Source: Caenibius tardaugens NBRC 16725
Lineage (GTDB): Bacteria; Pseudomonadota; Alphaproteobacteria; Sphingomonadales; Sphingomonadaceae
Direction: 5' to 3'
Length of the DNA: 64,000 nt
Assembly (NCBI RefSeq): GCF_003860345.1
Contig: NZ_CP034179.1
Location: forward strand, 2,836,001-2,900,000
The notes under the pieces were generated by a model. The model was not told the DNA's origin. It saw nothing but the letters and a program-made list of their open reading frames with translations, and ran no database searches. Numbering within the stretch: the first letter of the stretch is position 1; every line of letters starts with the position of its first letter. Made by a program: the position numbers and the translations under genes. Positions 52,466-60,870 of this stretch are shown here, one piece after another.

Positions 52466-53653
52466 ATGGATTTCAAACTTTCTGCCGAAGAATCCCGCTT
52501 TGCCGAAGGGGTGCGCGCATTTCTGGATCAGCAGGCGCAACACCCCGATGCAGCGGAATTCATGGCGCCGGATCGTGATGCCCATTCGCAACTGGCCAAC
52601 AGCCCCGAACGGCGCGCGTTCTGCAAACGGATGGGGGCGCAGGGCTACCTCGGGATGTCATGGCCCGAGGCTTATGGCGGGCAGGATATTCCGGGCATAT
52701 TCGAATACCTGTTGAACGAGGAACTGGCGCTGCGCGGCGCGCCCCTGATCGGCAAGGGCGTGGGATGCATCGGCAAGACGATTATCCGCCATGGTTCCGA
52801 GGACATGAAACAACGGTTCCTGCCGCTGATCCTCGATGCCGAAGTGGAATTTGCGCTGGGCTATTCCGAACCGGGTTCGGGATCGGATCTCGCCAGCCTG
52901 AAGCTCAAAGCGGAGAAGGATGGGGATGGCTGGGTGCTCAATGGCCAGAAAGTCTGGACCACTTCGGCCAATTTCGCCGAATGGTACTGGGTCGCCGCGC
53001 GCACCGATCCCGATGCACCGAAGCACAAGGGGATCAGTGTGTTCCTGATCCCGATGGACCATCCGGGGCTGACTGTCCGGCCGATTGAAACCATGGGCCA
53101 TCACTGGACCAACGAAGTGTTCTTCGACAATGTCCGGATCGGCCCGGAAGCGTTGGTTGGCGAGTTGAACAAGGGCTGGACCTATGTTTGCGAAGCGCTC
53201 GATTTCGAACGCTTCACGTTCTACACGATCAATCCGCTGCTGCAGAAATTCGAACGTGCGCTGGACGCACTGCGCACCACGACCCGCAACGGTGTCCCGC
53301 TGGCCGACGATATCGGGGTGAAACGGCAAGTCGGACGGCTGGGCGCGGAAGTGGAAACCGCCAAGATGCTCCAGAGGCGGGTGGTCGATGCCGCCGCCAA
53401 GGGGCAGGTGCCGGCGGTTGAGGCCGCGATGTACAAGGTGTTCGCGACGCGGCTGGGGCAGGTGCTTACCGATTTCGTGCTCGACCATCTCGGACCTGCC
53501 GGATTGCTCCGTTCGGATGCCGAAGGGGCGGTGGACAACGGGGTGTGGGAACACTTCTACCAGACCACGCCGCTGGACACGATCGGGGGTGGCACGTCCG
53601 AAGTGCAAAAGAACATCATCGCCCGTCGCGGGCTTGGTCTGCCGCTGAAGTAG
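52466..53653 (+). CDS. Acyl-CoA dehydrogenase
   Basis: 395-residue FAD enzyme. FALGYSEPGSGSDLASLKLK and VWTTSANFAEWYWVAARTDP cover the FAD-binding middle domain, and DTIGGGTSEVQKNIIARRGL ends the protein in the family's way. It starts 8 bases after the IFOR-like stop. It would dehydrogenate the acyl-CoA produced by that enzyme, with hydration by the MaoC proteins next in the operon. Confidence 0.92.
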   Translation: MDFKLSAEESRFAEGVRAFLDQQAQHPDAAEFMAPDRDAHSQLANSPERRAFCKRMGAQGYLGMSWPEAYGGQDIPGIFEYLLNEELALRGAPLIGKGVGCIGKTIIRHGSEDMKQRFLPLILDAEVEFALGYSEPGSGSDLASLKLKAEKDGDGWVLNGQKVWTTSANFAEWYWVAARTDPDAPKHKGISVFLIPMDHPGLTVRPIETMGHHWTNEVFFDNVRIGPEALVGELNKGWTYVCEALDFERFTFYTINPLLQKFERALDALRTTTRNGVPLADDIGVKRQVGRLGAEVETAKMLQRRVVDAAAKGQVPAVEAAMYKVFATRLGQVLTDFVLDHLGPAGLLRSDAEGAVDNGVWEHFYQTTPLDTIGGGTSEVQKNIIARRGLGLPLK

Positions 53654-53662
53654 GGCGCAGAG

Positions 53663-54166
53663 ATGAACGGTGTTCCCGCCGATGTTCTGGCGTTGATCGG
53701 CCAGCCGCAGTTCGCGCAAGTGAGCGATGGCATGGTCGAGGCCGGGGCGATCCGCCTGTTTGCCGCAGCGGTGCAGGATGCCACGCCTGCCTATTGGGCG
53801 GATGATCCGGCGCAGGTTGTCGCACCGCCCGCGCTGCTTTCTGCATGGAACCGCCCGGTGACGTGGAACCCCGATGGCAACATTGGAACCACCGGGCTCG
53901 CCCTGCATCATCTTATCAAGGACAAGCTGGGACTGCCGCGCGCGATTGTGACCGAAATGGAAAGCGAGATTGCCGCGCCGATCAGGCCGGGAATGAAAGT
54001 CCGTAGCGAACAGATTCTGGTCGAACTGGGTGAACCGAGCACCACGCGGCTGGGCGACGGCCGTTACTGGACCATTCGCGTCGAGTATCGCGATCATGCG
54101 GATGGCGTGCTGTTGGGCGCGGAAACGCTGCGCCTGTTTGGCTATGGTGAAGTGGGTCTGGCATGA
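53663..54166 (+). CDS. MaoC-like hydratase subunit, N-terminal type (ChsH2-like)
   Basis: 167-residue hotdog protein of the FAS1 dehydratase/MaoC N-terminal group (VVAPPALLSAWNRPVTWNPD, and NPDGNIGTTGLALHHLIKDK). The dyad residues are not obvious here; such subunits usually pair with a catalytic MaoC partner. The gene overlaps the next one by 4 bases, which supports a heteromer like ChsH1-ChsH2. Confidence 0.8.
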   Translation: MNGVPADVLALIGQPQFAQVSDGMVEAGAIRLFAAAVQDATPAYWADDPAQVVAPPALLSAWNRPVTWNPDGNIGTTGLALHHLIKDKLGLPRAIVTEMESEIAAPIRPGMKVRSEQILVELGEPSTTRLGDGRYWTIRVEYRDHADGVLLGAETLRLFGYGEVGLA

Positions 54167-54624
54167 CAGGGTCGTTATCTCCGCTGCTCCCGCTGACGCG
54201 GACGGTGACCGCGCGCGATGTGGTTATGGGGGCGGCAACCAGCCGCGACTGGCAGCCGCAGCACCACGATATTGCTTATGCCCAAGGCATGCATTTGCCC
54301 GATATTATTATGAACGCGCCGACGCAGACCGGCTGGTTCCACGCCTATGCGATGGCGTGGGCAGGGCCCGGTGCGCGGATCGGGCGCTGGCGTTTGAAAA
54401 TGCGACGGCCGATCTGCCCCGGTGCGGACGTGACCTACAGCGGCGCGGTAACCCGGCAGGAACCGGCACTGCCGGGCCATGCGTGGATATGGCTTGCCCT
54501 GCAATGCGAAGGGGGCGGGGAACTGCTGTCGAGCATGACACTCCTGCTCGCGCAGCCGACATACGCAGAGACGTCTTGCTGGGACATAACCGCAGAAAAC
54601 TGGGCGCCACCTCCGTTGCAGTGA
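54163..54624 (+). CDS. MaoC-like hydratase subunit, catalytic type (ChsH1-like)
   Basis: 153-residue hotdog protein with the R-hydratase dyad in TSRDWQPQHHDIAYAQGM (Asp and His spaced as in D-x4-H). It would hydrate an enoyl-CoA. It is translationally coupled to the first MaoC gene and likely forms a heterodimer or heterotetramer with it. The C-terminus extends past the usual fold (ETSCWDITAENWAPPP). End of the rightward operon; an 85-base gap with a palindrome leads to the TonB receptor. Confidence 0.83.
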   Translation: MTGSLSPLLPLTRTVTARDVVMGAATSRDWQPQHHDIAYAQGMHLPDIIMNAPTQTGWFHAYAMAWAGPGARIGRWRLKMRRPICPGADVTYSGAVTRQEPALPGHAWIWLALQCEGGGELLSSMTLLLAQPTYAETSCWDITAENWAPPPLQ

Positions 54625-54649
54625 TTGACTCGAAACTGCTGGTACCGAA

Positions 54650-54668
54650 ACCAATAGTACGCTATTGG
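54650..54668. promoter_or_regulatory. Palindrome before the TonB receptor gene
   Basis: Arms CCAATAG (54651-54657) and CTATTGG (54662-54668) around TACG, 42 bases before the TonB receptor start. ACCAATAGTA (54650-54659) is identical to 47628-47637 before the extradiol gene, and GGTACCGA (54641-54648) recurs, reversed, at 47544-47551. A shared regulator is likely. Confidence 0.6.
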
Positions 54669-54709
54669 GCGCCCCAGAAGTGAAAGCCAATTCACCCAGG
54701 GAGGTATCT

Positions 54710-56974
54710 ATGCGTTTTCGTGAGCTTGATCTTTGTTCAGGACTTGCCCTTGCCGTGGGCCTTTTGACCATGCCCTCGGCCGTGCAGGCCCAGACTGCCG
54801 ACGATTCTGCGTCGAGCGGGGAAATTATCGTCACCGCGCAGCGCCGCGAAGAAAAACTGCAACAGGTGCCGCTGGCCATCACGGCCACCAGCGGCGCTGA
54901 TCTCGCCAATCATGGCACCACCGATCTGCGTGGGATCACGGAATCGGTCCCCAGCCTGAACATTGCGGCCTATCCCAACTCGTCCGATACCGTTTCGTTG
55001 ACAATGCGGGGCCAGGGTGCAGCCGATGCGGGCCAGATCACCAAGGATGGTGGTGTCGGGCTTTATGTCGACGGTTTCTATATTTCCCGTCCGCAAGCGG
55101 CGCTTCTCGATCTCGGTGATCCCGAACGTATCGAGGTGCTGCGCGGTCCGCAGGGCACGCTCTATGGTCGCAACACAACAGGTGGCGCGGTCAATATCAT
55201 TTCGACCAAGCCGACGGGCGAATGGGGCGGCGATGTCAGTCTGACGTACGGCAGCCGCAACTACGTGCGCGGTCTGGCGACGATCGATCTGCCGGCCATC
55301 GGCGATCTGGCGATCAAGGGAACCATCCTCTATTCGGACAAGGATGGTTATGTGAAGAACAGCGGGCCGGGCCGCGACTATCACGAATCCGGTCAGCTTG
55401 CCGGTCGTGTGGCGGCGCGTTGGACACCGACCAGCAATTTCACGGTCGATTATGCGTTCGATCGCGGCCGCGTGGTTTCCACGCAGCCCTATTATATCAA
55501 CCCGGAGCTTGTCGGTGTTGTACCCGGCTATTCGGCTGACAAGAAGCATACCTACACCGCGCTCGACCTGCGGCGCAGCAAGGCGCATTTCACCGATCAT
55601 CAGCTGACGCTGAGCTGGGATGTCTCGGATTCAGTGACGCTGCGCTCGCTCTCCGCCTATCGCAAGACCGACGCATACCAGAGCGTGAACTACGGTGTGG
55701 CGCAGTCCTACCCGTTCCCCGGTGGTGTCTACACCGTGGCGCAGGACCACGATTATCGGGCTAAGCAGTACACGCAGGAATTCCAGATCATCGGGTCGTT
55801 GGGCTCGCTGATCGAATATACTGGCGGTCTCTACTACTTCAGGGAAACCGGTTCGCACTATCAGGAACAGGAAATCGCTGGTGCGTTCAATGTCGAATCC
55901 GCGCGCGAAATCCATGCCAAATCGATTTCCAAGGCCGCCTATCTTCAGGCGACCATTACCCCGCCGGTGCTTGAGGAGCGTCTCAAGATCACGCTGGGCG
56001 CACGGTACACCGAAGACAAGCGCACGGCTTCGCGCTGGCAATGGTATTACGGCACGCTTTTCGAAAACGGCACGAGCAATCGCCAGAAGTTCAACAACTT
56101 CAGCCCTTCGGTGAACGTTGCGATGCAGTGGACGCCCGATGTCATGACTTATGTGCGTTATGCGCGCGGGTACAAGGCAGGCGGTTCGGCTGAAGGCGCG
56201 CTCGATTTCACCAAGACCTATGGTCCGGAAAAGGTCGAGGCTTGGGAAATCGGGCTGAAATCGCAGTTCCTTGATCGCAAGGTCACGCTGAACCTTTCTG
56301 CGTTCCATAACAAGTTCAAGGCTATGCAGATCGACTTCACCGCCGATCCTTTCGATCTCACACAGGTGGCCACGGTCAACGCGGGCAGCGCCACGATCAA
56401 GGGCATTGAAGCGGAACTCGCCGTGCGCCCGGTGCGCGCGCTCAATCTGAAGGCATCCTATGCCTATCTCGATCCCAAGCTGAAATCGATCGTGGCCCCG
56501 CCGGCCACGAACTTCGATCCCGCGATGAATCCTTTTTCCCCGGTCAACGTGGGTGATGACGTGACCGGCTATTTCACCATGCCGTTCGTACCGCACCATG
56601 CCGTGACGATCAGCGGCGACTGGCGGATTGTGGATGACGGCACGCGCAAGCTGACCGCCTATGCGACCTATTCCTACCAGTCGGGCGTCTATACCTCGGC
56701 CGTGGCCGGGCCGTTGGTTTTTGGGCGTGATCAGTGGAAGAGCGACGCGCGCGAGGTCGTGAATGCGCGGCTTGCCTATGAACAGCCGATTGGCGGCGCC
56801 GATGTGACTTTCGCGCTGTTCGTCAACAACCTGTTCAATCGTCGGGCACGTGAATTCGTGATCGGGGTCGGCAACCAGCTGGACACCCTGGTGGGGCCGG
56901 GCGGCTATGTTTCGCAGACCGCCCCCTATTCCGAACCGCGCGTCTTTGGAGGCGAGGTCAAAGTCGCCTTCTGA
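54710..56974 (+). CDS. TonB-dependent receptor 1
   Basis: 754-residue outer-membrane receptor. A signal peptide (SGLALAVGLLTMPSAVQAQ) is followed by a TonB box region (GEIIVTAQRREEKLQQVPLA), a plug with ERIEVLRGPQGTLYGRNTTG, and a barrel ending EPRVFGGEVKVAF with a terminal Phe. The start at 54710 follows AGGGAGG. It would import the hydrophobic growth substrate or a siderophore; the position next to the catabolic operon favours the former. Related receptors are coupled to estrogen genes. Confidence 0.92.
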   Translation: MRFRELDLCSGLALAVGLLTMPSAVQAQTADDSASSGEIIVTAQRREEKLQQVPLAITATSGADLANHGTTDLRGITESVPSLNIAAYPNSSDTVSLTMRGQGAADAGQITKDGGVGLYVDGFYISRPQAALLDLGDPERIEVLRGPQGTLYGRNTTGGAVNIISTKPTGEWGGDVSLTYGSRNYVRGLATIDLPAIGDLAIKGTILYSDKDGYVKNSGPGRDYHESGQLAGRVAARWTPTSNFTVDYAFDRGRVVSTQPYYINPELVGVVPGYSADKKHTYTALDLRRSKAHFTDHQLTLSWDVSDSVTLRSLSAYRKTDAYQSVNYGVAQSYPFPGGVYTVAQDHDYRAKQYTQEFQIIGSLGSLIEYTGGLYYFRETGSHYQEQEIAGAFNVESAREIHAKSISKAAYLQATITPPVLEERLKITLGARYTEDKRTASRWQWYYGTLFENGTSNRQKFNNFSPSVNVAMQWTPDVMTYVRYARGYKAGGSAEGALDFTKTYGPEKVEAWEIGLKSQFLDRKVTLNLSAFHNKFKAMQIDFTADPFDLTQVATVNAGSATIKGIEAELAVRPVRALNLKASYAYLDPKLKSIVAPPATNFDPAMNPFSPVNVGDDVTGYFTMPFVPHHAVTISGDWRIVDDGTRKLTAYATYSYQSGVYTSAVAGPLVFGRDQWKSDAREVVNARLAYEQPIGGADVTFALFVNNLFNRRAREFVIGVGNQLDTLVGPGGYVSQTAPYSEPRVFGGEVKVAF

Positions 56975-56989
56975 CCTGGAGTTGCTTTC

Positions 56990-57026
56990 CTTCCGGCCCG
57001 GTGTTTCGCCATCGGGCCGGAAGTTT
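56990..57026 (+). terminator. Terminator of the TonB receptor gene
   Basis: 14-base arms CTTCCGGCCCGGTG (56990-57003) and CATCGGGCCGGAAG (57010-57023) pair with one mismatch and are followed by TTT. The hydrolase gene begins shortly after. Confidence 0.75.
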
Positions 57027-57073
57027 ATGCCCAAGGGTTGAGAAGCACCGCCCGTCTGTTAGTCCTTCCTGTC

Positions 57074-58042
57074 ATGAGAGGACTGGAACATCACACGGCC
57101 GTGATCAACGGCATCACCGTGCATTACGTGGAACAGGGGCAGGGCCCGCTTCTGATCCTGTGTCATGGTTTCCCCCACACATGGTATAGCTGGCATCGCC
57201 AGATCGGCCCGCTCGCCGAGGCAGGCTGGCGTGTGGTCGTGCCCGATATGCGTGGCATGGGGCAGACCGAAATGCCGCTGGAGAAAGAGGCCTACGATTG
57301 CCATCAGACGGCGGGCGATCTCGCCGCGCTGGTAACGCATCTGGGCGCAGAACAGGCGGTTTTTGCCGGCCTCGATTTCGGGATTTTCGCGATCTTCGAT
57401 CTGGCGCATCTCCATCCGGAAAAGGTGCGCGCGATCATTGCGCTGGAGAACCCCCATTACCCTGACCGGCCGCATATCACGCCGCTGGATGAAGCCGCCG
57501 AATGGGCGAAGGACCATTTCGTCCATATCGAATATTTCAAGGAACCGGGCGTGGCCGATGCCGATCTGGCCGCTGCGCCGCGCGATTTCCTGACGCGGGT
57601 ATTCCATGCCCTGTCAGGCGATTACCACTATCTCGATGTGTGGAAGCATCCCCCGGGCACAACCTATCTCGATGCCTTGCCGCAGGCGCCGCCGTTCCCG
57701 TGGACCTGGATGACGCAGGCCGAAATGGACGCCATTGTCGCCGATTATGAAAAGTCGGGCTTCACCGGCGGGCTGAACTGGTACCGCGCGATGGATATTC
57801 GCTGGCATCAGCGTGCGCCCTGGCGCGGCCAGAAGACGCAGGCCCCCTACTATTTTATCGGGAGCGAGGAAGACGTCGATCTGGAAGCCTGGCATGGCGA
57901 CGATCCGATTGCCGAAATCCATGATCATCACGCCGATGTGCGCCGCATCGAAATGCTGCCGAAAGCAGGGCATCTGATCCAGCTGGAACGGTCGGACGAT
58001 GTCACGCGCCTGATGCGCGAATTTCTTTCCGAACTGGCGTGA
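57074..58042 (+). CDS. Alpha/beta hydrolase, epoxide hydrolase-like
   Basis: 322-residue alpha/beta-hydrolase. The oxyanion motif is HGFP near residue 31, and the nucleophile position is D101 in FAGLDFGIFAIF, an aspartate as in epoxide hydrolases and haloalkane dehalogenases, rather than the Ser of meta-cleavage-product hydrolases. The C-terminal His is in PKAGHLIQLER. The ATG at 57074 lacks a clear ribosome site; a TTG at 57038 is an alternative. It may open an epoxide or act on a ring intermediate; substrate unknown. Confidence 0.82.
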   Translation: MRGLEHHTAVINGITVHYVEQGQGPLLILCHGFPHTWYSWHRQIGPLAEAGWRVVVPDMRGMGQTEMPLEKEAYDCHQTAGDLAALVTHLGAEQAVFAGLDFGIFAIFDLAHLHPEKVRAIIALENPHYPDRPHITPLDEAAEWAKDHFVHIEYFKEPGVADADLAAAPRDFLTRVFHALSGDYHYLDVWKHPPGTTYLDALPQAPPFPWTWMTQAEMDAIVADYEKSGFTGGLNWYRAMDIRWHQRAPWRGQKTQAPYYFIGSEEDVDLEAWHGDDPIAEIHDHHADVRRIEMLPKAGHLIQLERSDDVTRLMREFLSELA

Positions 58043-58072
58043 TTATCCGGCAGGGTCGACCTGCCGGATAAT
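58042..58072. terminator. Hairpin between convergent genes
   Basis: Perfect 13-base arms ATTATCCGGCAGG (58042-58054) and CCTGCCGGATAAT (58060-58072) with a 5-base loop; the left arm begins at the last base of the hydrolase stop codon. Bases at both ends are A/T, so it could stop transcription from both sides, between the hydrolase and the acid phosphatase genes. Confidence 0.8.
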
Positions 58073-58082
58073 TCTGGTCCGC

Positions 58083-58871
58083 CTAAAGTGCCAATGCCGC
58101 GGCTTCTTTCGCGCAGTCGCGCTTTGGTGCAACCAGCTTGCCTGCGGCGATTTCATCGCGTGCGGCTTGAAGGTCCTTCTGGAAGCTGGCGGCTGCGTGC
58201 AGTTTCGCAACGGTGGCACTCGCTACGACGCGGCCTTCCTCGATATCGCTCAGCCAGTGCACATTGCAGACGCGGCGGCTGTCACCGAAGGCACGGCCGC
58301 GTGCCACCAGTTCCGTCGCCCGGGCAGGGACCAGTTCTGCCATGATCAGACCCCAGCCATAGCCGATCGCGCTGTGCCCGGAGGGATAGGATCCATCCTT
58401 GCGAAGATAGGCTTCATGCGCAGGCGTGCAGTTGGGCGCGCCATTTTCCATGAATGGGCGCGCACGCTGATACTTCTTCTTTGCGCCGCTGGTGGACAGC
58501 GCCAGATCGATCATCGCCCGCGTCAGCAGGCGATTGGTTGCAGGGGCGCTATCCGGCCCAATGGCAAACCCCGCTGCACAGGATAACGCCTCGGTATCAT
58601 GGGGCGAAAACAGTTCGGCATCGGCTGTGGCCAGATCCCATCGTGCTGAGCCGTGCAGAGCCTGGCCATTGCGCGAGGCTGCGTCATCGCGTGCCTGCGC
58701 CGCGCTCCCGCTCACTGGGGGCGCAGGGATCAGTGCGGCGCTGTCGGGCAAATCGGCCTGTTCGAGATACCCTGGCGGGATTCGAAATGTTTCTGGCGTT
58801 GGCAGGGGTTGCTCCGCCCATACGGCCGCTCCCGCCAGGGCCAGTAGTCCCACAGCCCATAAATGTTTCAT
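58083..58871 (-). CDS. Class A acid phosphatase (PAP2 superfamily, PhoN-like)
   Basis: 262-residue secreted phosphatase with a signal peptide (KHLWAVGLLALAGAAVWAEQ). The three PAP2 motifs are KKYQRARPF, GSYPSGHSAIGYGW and SRRVCNVHWLSD, so the active site is complete. It would release phosphate in the periplasm. It is unrelated to the catabolic genes and is preceded by a 36-base inverted repeat. Confidence 0.92.
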   Translation of the reverse strand: MKHLWAVGLLALAGAAVWAEQPLPTPETFRIPPGYLEQADLPDSAALIPAPPVSGSAAQARDDAASRNGQALHGSARWDLATADAELFSPHDTEALSCAAGFAIGPDSAPATNRLLTRAMIDLALSTSGAKKKYQRARPFMENGAPNCTPAHEAYLRKDGSYPSGHSAIGYGWGLIMAELVPARATELVARGRAFGDSRRVCNVHWLSDIEEGRVVASATVAKLHAAASFQKDLQAARDEIAAGKLVAPKRDCAKEAAALAL

Positions 58872-58900
58872 GCACGCTCTCCCTCAATGTTCTGTGTCAT

Positions 58901-58936
58901 GGATATACAGGGCCAGCCATCATCCCCTGTATATCC
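58901..58936. repeat. Inverted repeat before the acid phosphatase gene
   Basis: Perfect 12-base arms GGATATACAGGG (58901-58912) and CCCTGTATATCC (58925-58936) with a 12-base spacer, in the 82-base gap between the FAD-protein stop and the phosphatase start. It could be an operator for the phosphatase or a transcript hairpin after the upstream gene. No T run follows. Confidence 0.55.
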
Positions 58937-58953
58937 CAAATTTGTTCAGTACC

Positions 58954-60723
58954 TTAGATGCCTCGTGCGATGGAACGCGCCGCGCGGCGGCCTGAATAGA
59001 TGCAGTCCGAATAGGACAGTCCGCTGACGTAAAGGTTGGAGCAGATGCCCACCGCGTTGCGCCCGGCGGCATAAAGGCCGGGCACGGCCCCGCCTTGCCC
59101 GCTCTGCACCGCGCCGGTCCGTTCATCCACTTTCAGCCCGCCGACCGTCATGCAGGAAATCGGGAACATGCGCGCATCGACCGAAGCATCGATGGCATAG
59201 TAAGGCCCGTCTTCCAACGCGATCATTTCATCCGGTGCCTTGTGGAAGGTATCCGCCGCTTCCCCGCGCGCCGCGCGGTTATAATCGGCAAGCGTGGCGG
59301 TGAAACATGCCGGATCGAAGCCCATCTTGCGGGCCAGGTCTTCGGGCGTTTTGCCGCGCGTCGCCGCGAACAGGCAATTGACGATGGTGATGTCCCGCTG
59401 GAAGCCGAGCACCCCATGGGCGAAGGCATCGCGCAGCGCCTTGCGGAACAGCTTGCGGTCGAGAATGATGTACCCACGCCCGCCGTGGCGTTCGACCATT
59501 TCATCCCCGATGCGCGCGCCATACCAGATCTCGTTGACGAACCGCGCACCGCGCCCATCGACCAACATCCCCTGACCCCATGCCTTCGGTGGGGAAAGGA
59601 AGCGCCACGCGGATACGCGTTCCATCAGTTCCGTCGCGCCGCCTGCCGTGACGCCCAGCATGATACCGCTGCCATTGTCACCCAATGTGCCGTTGGGCAT
59701 GCCGGGGGCATATTCGGGGGCGAAATGCTGCACCATCGGCGGATTACAGATGAACCCGCCTGCGCTCAGCACCATGCCCTTGCGGGCGCGAATCCACGTG
59801 CTGATCCGCTCGCGCGCCTCCAGCGCGCGGGCTTTCGCCAGATAGCGATAGCCGATGGCAATGGTGATGCGGGCGCCGGGGAAGGTGGCGGACAGCATCG
59901 ACATCCACTTGTTGGCCTTGGCGATATAGTGCGAATGCTTGCGCCGGACTGCCGGATTGGAAAAGCGTTCCACCCGGATACCGATAACCCGCCCGGCGCT
60001 GTCGAGGGCGAGCTGCCGCGCTTCGGCCCCCGAATGGAACACCATGCCTTGCGCCAGCGCGCTTTGGCGCAGCGGATTGTACATCCCTGCACCCACGCCC
60101 CAGGGCTTGTTGCCATTGCGGAAATGGACGCGATGGCCGCGTGCGGCGGGTTTGGTCATGTCCCGATAGGGTGCGGCAAGGCTGCTGTCGGGGTGGTACA
60201 GGAACTTGTCCAGCGGGGGGTAGGATGTCTTTTCCGGATAATAGCTGGCCTGGAACGGGGCGCCGTGGCCGCGCAGCCAGTCCAGTGTCGGGGCGCTGGT
60301 TTCGCAGAAATCGCGCAAGGTCTCGTCCGAAACGACATTGCCGGTTTCGTTCTTGAGATAGGCGAACATGCGTTCCGGATCGTCGTCCACGCCGGCTTCA
60401 CGCTGAATCGAGGTGCCGCCACCGGCATAATAGACGCCGCCATTCGCCGCAGAGGAGCCGCCGCCATCGTATTGGTCGACTGCAATCACGCTCAGCCCTT
60501 CTTCCAGCCCCTGCAGTGCGGCGGCGATCCCGGCACCGCCAAGGCCGACGATCACCATATCCGCCTGCTCGTCCCAGGCATGGGCTTCGGGATCGGCCAG
60601 CGTCAGGGGCGCATCGATCGCCAGCCCCCATTCCGTGATGGATTCGCCCGCACGCGGCATGGCCTTCACCGGTTTGTTGCGCGGATCATGTTTGAGTGCC
60701 GCAAAAGCGGTGTCGCCGGTCAT
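58954..60723 (-). CDS. FAD-binding oxidoreductase, KstD/fumarate-reductase-like
   Basis: 589 residues from the ATG at 60723, which has an AGGAG site 9 bases upstream; the ATG at 60744 has none. FAD motif DMVIVGLGGAGIAAALQGLE near residue 55, and the end motif GLYAAGRNAVGICSNLYVSG then LSYSDCIYSGRRAA. The family includes 3-ketosteroid dehydrogenases and fumarate reductases; the KstD tail seen at 33798 differs here, so the substrate may be different. It is divergent from a TetR gene, with a large palindrome between them. Confidence 0.82.
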   Translation of the reverse strand: MTGDTAFAALKHDPRNKPVKAMPRAGESITEWGLAIDAPLTLADPEAHAWDEQADMVIVGLGGAGIAAALQGLEEGLSVIAVDQYDGGGSSAANGGVYYAGGGTSIQREAGVDDDPERMFAYLKNETGNVVSDETLRDFCETSAPTLDWLRGHGAPFQASYYPEKTSYPPLDKFLYHPDSSLAAPYRDMTKPAARGHRVHFRNGNKPWGVGAGMYNPLRQSALAQGMVFHSGAEARQLALDSAGRVIGIRVERFSNPAVRRKHSHYIAKANKWMSMLSATFPGARITIAIGYRYLAKARALEARERISTWIRARKGMVLSAGGFICNPPMVQHFAPEYAPGMPNGTLGDNGSGIMLGVTAGGATELMERVSAWRFLSPPKAWGQGMLVDGRGARFVNEIWYGARIGDEMVERHGGRGYIILDRKLFRKALRDAFAHGVLGFQRDITIVNCLFAATRGKTPEDLARKMGFDPACFTATLADYNRAARGEAADTFHKAPDEMIALEDGPYYAIDASVDARMFPISCMTVGGLKVDERTGAVQSGQGGAVPGLYAAGRNAVGICSNLYVSGLSYSDCIYSGRRAARSIARGI

Positions 60724-60771
60724 TGGTGCATTCTCCTGAGCCATTTCGCGTGATTTCGTCTCTCGAGGCGA

Positions 60772-60808
60772 ATGAAATTAACTTGTCTATTAGTCAAGTT
60801 AATTTCAT
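60772..60808. promoter_or_regulatory. 37-bp palindrome, candidate TetR operator
   Basis: Perfect 14-base arms ATGAAATTAACTTG (60772-60785) and CAAGTTAATTTCAT (60795-60808) around TCTATTAGT, whose CTA/TAG also pair. It lies 49 bases before the FAD gene start and 63 bases before the TetR ATG, so it is placed to control both. Confidence 0.85.
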
Positions 60809-60870
60809 AGAGCCCTTTGTGCGACGCGAATTGTCGGGCAAGCGATGTTCACCTGCCGGGAAAAGGATAT

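Noticed and set aside
57074-58042. Meta-cleavage-product hydrolase (HsaD/BphD) identity
   Set aside because: The nucleophile position is Asp (D101), not Ser, so an epoxide hydrolase-like assignment fits better.
59095-60753. 552-codon open frame antisense to the KstD-like flavoprotein gene
   Set aside because: No family signature; the FAD motifs are on the minus strand.
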